From assembly GCA_021299635.1 (NCBI GenBank), contig JAJTFA010000003.1, positions 242,852-306,851 of the forward strand: a stretch of 64,000 nucleotides of DNA. The letters run 5' to 3'. The position numbers and the translations under genes were made by a program. Positions 63,077-64,000 of the stretch are shown in pieces. Every line of letters starts with the position of its first letter. Positions within the stretch are counted from its first letter, which is position 1. Under the pieces are notes generated by a model that was not told the origin of the DNA, searched no databases, and was given only the letters and a program-made list of their open reading frames with translations. The DNA is from Sphingobacteriales bacterium. GTDB lineage: Bacteria; Bacteroidota; Bacteroidia; UKL13-3.

Positions 63077-63107
63077 TTTGCATTTTATGCGGGTGGGTCT
63101 ATATTTG
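63077..63107 (+). promoter_or_regulatory. promoter of tRNA-Val (TTTG-N19-TATATTTG)
   Basis: TTTG (63077-63080) and TATATTTG (63100-63107) with a 19-base spacer: both elements perfect. The tRNA begins 16 bases downstream. Confidence 0.92.
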
Positions 63108-63122
63108 CAGTCCCTTTTTAAA

Positions 63123-63200
63123 GGAGGCATAGCTCAGCTGGTTCAGAGCATCTGCCTTACAAGCAGAGGGTCACAGGTTCGAACCCTGTTGCCTCCACCA
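63123..63200 (+). tRNA. tRNA-Val (anticodon TAC)
   Basis: A 75-base cloverleaf with encoded CCA (63198-63200). The acceptor stem GGAGGCA pairs with TGCCTCC, the D stem is GCTC/GAGC, the anticodon stem TCTGC/GCAGA holds the loop CTTACAA (anticodon TAC), and the T arm is ACAGG-TTCGAAC-CCTGT. It reads GTA (and GTG by wobble). A promoter with both consensus elements and a terminator flank it, so it is a single-tRNA transcript. Confidence 0.97.
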
Positions 63201-63203
63201 CTT

Positions 63204-63227
63204 AATCCCGACAAGTCGGGATTTTTT
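63204..63227 (+). terminator. terminator of tRNA-Val
   Basis: Stem AATCCCGAC (63204-63212), loop AA, GTCGGGATT (63215-63223), T-run to 63227, directly after the CCA end. Confidence 0.92.
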
Positions 63228-63385
63228 GTGCCATGCCATTTACCGTTTACATTTTGTTTTCAGCAAGCTTTAATCACTACCTAAAAGTTTGGACTTAATT
63301 TTCAATATCGTTAAGTAATAATTACATTTTGGGAGCTAAATGGTAAAATGCCTGCTATGTGTTTATTTAAAGTAATATTAAAAAC

Positions 63386-63799
63386 ATGATACAAGAGAAA
63401 ATAAAAATTACCGCAACAATTGCGGCCGCTAAGCAAAAAGTTTGGGACTATTACACACAGCCCATGCACATTACCAGATGGAATTTTGCCCACCCAAGCT
63501 GGCATTGCCCGGCAGCAACAAACGATATGAAAGTTGGTGGACGCTATGTGGCAAGAATGGAAGCCAAAGACGGAAGTGCTGGATTTGACTTTGATGCTGT
63601 TTATACAGACATACACCAGGGTGAATGTTTTACTTACGAGTTTGGCGGACGAATAGCAACTGTTGCGCTTACCGAAACAAACGGTATAACAGAAGTAACA
63701 ATCACTTTCGACCCGGAAACAGAAAATGCAATTGAATTACAAAGGAGCGGTTGGCAAGCAATTTTAAACAACTTTAAAAACTACACAGAAACAAACTAA
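63386..63799 (+). CDS. SRPBCC-superfamily (AHSA1-like) protein
   Basis: A 137-residue protein with the helix-grip fold: KIKITATIAAAKQKVWDYYTQPMHITRWN at the N-terminus (a V-W-x-x-Y-T-x-P-x-x-I-x-x-W pattern near residues 18-32), DMKVGGRYVARMEAKDGSAGFDFDAVY near 48, and GECFTYEFGGRIATVALTE, ending in the C-terminal helix SGWQAILNNFKNYTE. The family binds hydrophobic ligands in a cavity; no function is known for this branch. Short intergenic DNA lies on both sides. Confidence 0.9.
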   Translation: MIQEKIKITATIAAAKQKVWDYYTQPMHITRWNFAHPSWHCPAATNDMKVGGRYVARMEAKDGSAGFDFDAVYTDIHQGECFTYEFGGRIATVALTETNGITEVTITFDPETENAIELQRSGWQAILNNFKNYTETN

Positions 63800-63960
63800 G
63801 GTGCATCTCCTGTTCTCGCGCATCCCACAAACGGTTATCATGCCTAAGAAATGGTGTTGAGATTCATTCATCGCATGAGCAACTTCAGCCGGCAACTCAT
63901 TTTAACCCACTCTCAGCGTTTTTAAGGTTAGCAGCAAGCTGTATTGTTTAACAAAACATC

Positions 63961-64000
63961 CAACTCCCAACCCCCAACCCCCAAAAGCCAACCCCCAACC
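63961..64000. repeat. C-rich tandem array (units of CCCCCAA) at the right window edge
   Basis: CAACTCCCAACCCCCAAC is followed by further CCCCAA units and a CCAAAAGCC break, and the array continues to the last base, so its true length is not visible. It resembles the reverse complement of the G/T-rich stretch at 22109-22140. Confidence 0.65.

Noticed and set aside
1..64000. CRISPR array, prophage, insertion sequence or defence island.
   Set aside because: No regularly spaced direct repeats, transposase, integrase, capsid or restriction/toxin genes were found. Apart from the four-helix-bundle unit, the genes read as stable housekeeping genes.
63961..64000. C-rich tandem as a telomere or a chromosome end.
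   Set aside because: The array is imperfect, runs off the window edge and is echoed by a similar stretch at 22109; ordinary intergenic repeat is simpler. Bacterial telomeres are hairpins or protein-capped, not C-rich arrays.

Overview
The window reads as chromosomal DNA of a member of the Bacteroidota, most likely a Chitinophagaceae-like bacterium. This rests on several things seen together: TonB-dependent receptors with an N-terminal carboxypeptidase-like domain, one of them followed by a DUF4249 lipoprotein; a DUF4421 protein, a DoxX/BT_3928-type protein beside a DUF1599 protein, and the gliding lipoprotein GldB; a stand-alone MetH homocysteine-methyltransferase module; kynureninase next to kynurenine monooxygenase; weak ribosome-binding sites; and promoters of the Bacteroidota type (TTTG, 19 bases, TAnnTTTG). 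No prophage, transposase, CRISPR array or rRNA operon was found. Most of the window is ordinary, well-spaced housekeeping DNA.

Layout. 1-9.9 kb: a large secreted multidomain protein cut by the left edge, an LpxL-type acyltransferase, a DUF4421 outer-membrane candidate, an amidohydrolase lipoprotein, an orphan TrpF-like protein, a small lipoprotein, a Tat-exported class V aminotransferase-like protein, and AnmK. 9.9-16.6 kb: glutamate dehydrogenase family, a four-helix-bundle gene framed by imperfect 22-bp inverted repeats, kynU, kmo, an NTF2-like protein and an amino-acid permease. 16.6-24.5 kb: a tiny Cys-rich membrane protein, MetH module, DEAD-box helicase, HU, AroK, DoxX/BT_3928 protein, DUF1599, FolP and the c-di-AMP synthase CdaA. 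24.6-30.5 kb: PurM, then a co-directional surface-sugar block (GalE, RfbB, RfbA, PGI/PMI-type isomerase, CpsB-type phosphatase). 30.5-38.5 kb: a TonB receptor/DUF4249 pair, a LytTR two-component system and a second TonB receptor. 38.6-44 kb: NifU-type and Mrp iron-sulfur proteins, a MarR-YceI operon, an SDR, an alkyltransferase-like protein and ComM. 44-51.5 kb: a DUF255 thioredoxin protein, an unexplained 583-bp gap, RecA, a serine hydrolase, an FAD oxidoreductase and a second permease. 51.6-64 kb: a bacilliredoxin, AhcY, a PIF1/RecD-like helicase, a 30-residue membrane peptide, a thioesterase, a glycosyltransferase, GldB back to back with an outer-membrane barrel, NadE, an AsmA-like giant, tRNA-Val and an SRPBCC protein.

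Working together: kynU and kmo belong to the tryptophan-to-quinolinate route to NAD, whose last step is represented by nadE far away. MetH module and AhcY are both in the methionine/SAM cycle but not linked. The 25.8-30.5 kb block supplies activated sugars for surface polysaccharide. GldB points to gliding, which in this phylum is tied to the type IX secretion system that probably exports the protein at the left edge.

The signals most worth a second look are the IR-bounded four-helix-bundle cassette (11228-11698), the unexplained GC-richer stretch at 46026-46608 with a G10 run, the palindrome inside the marR promoter, the TrpF-like protein without its catalytic cysteine, and two very small membrane-protein genes (16600-16731 and 55086-55178).
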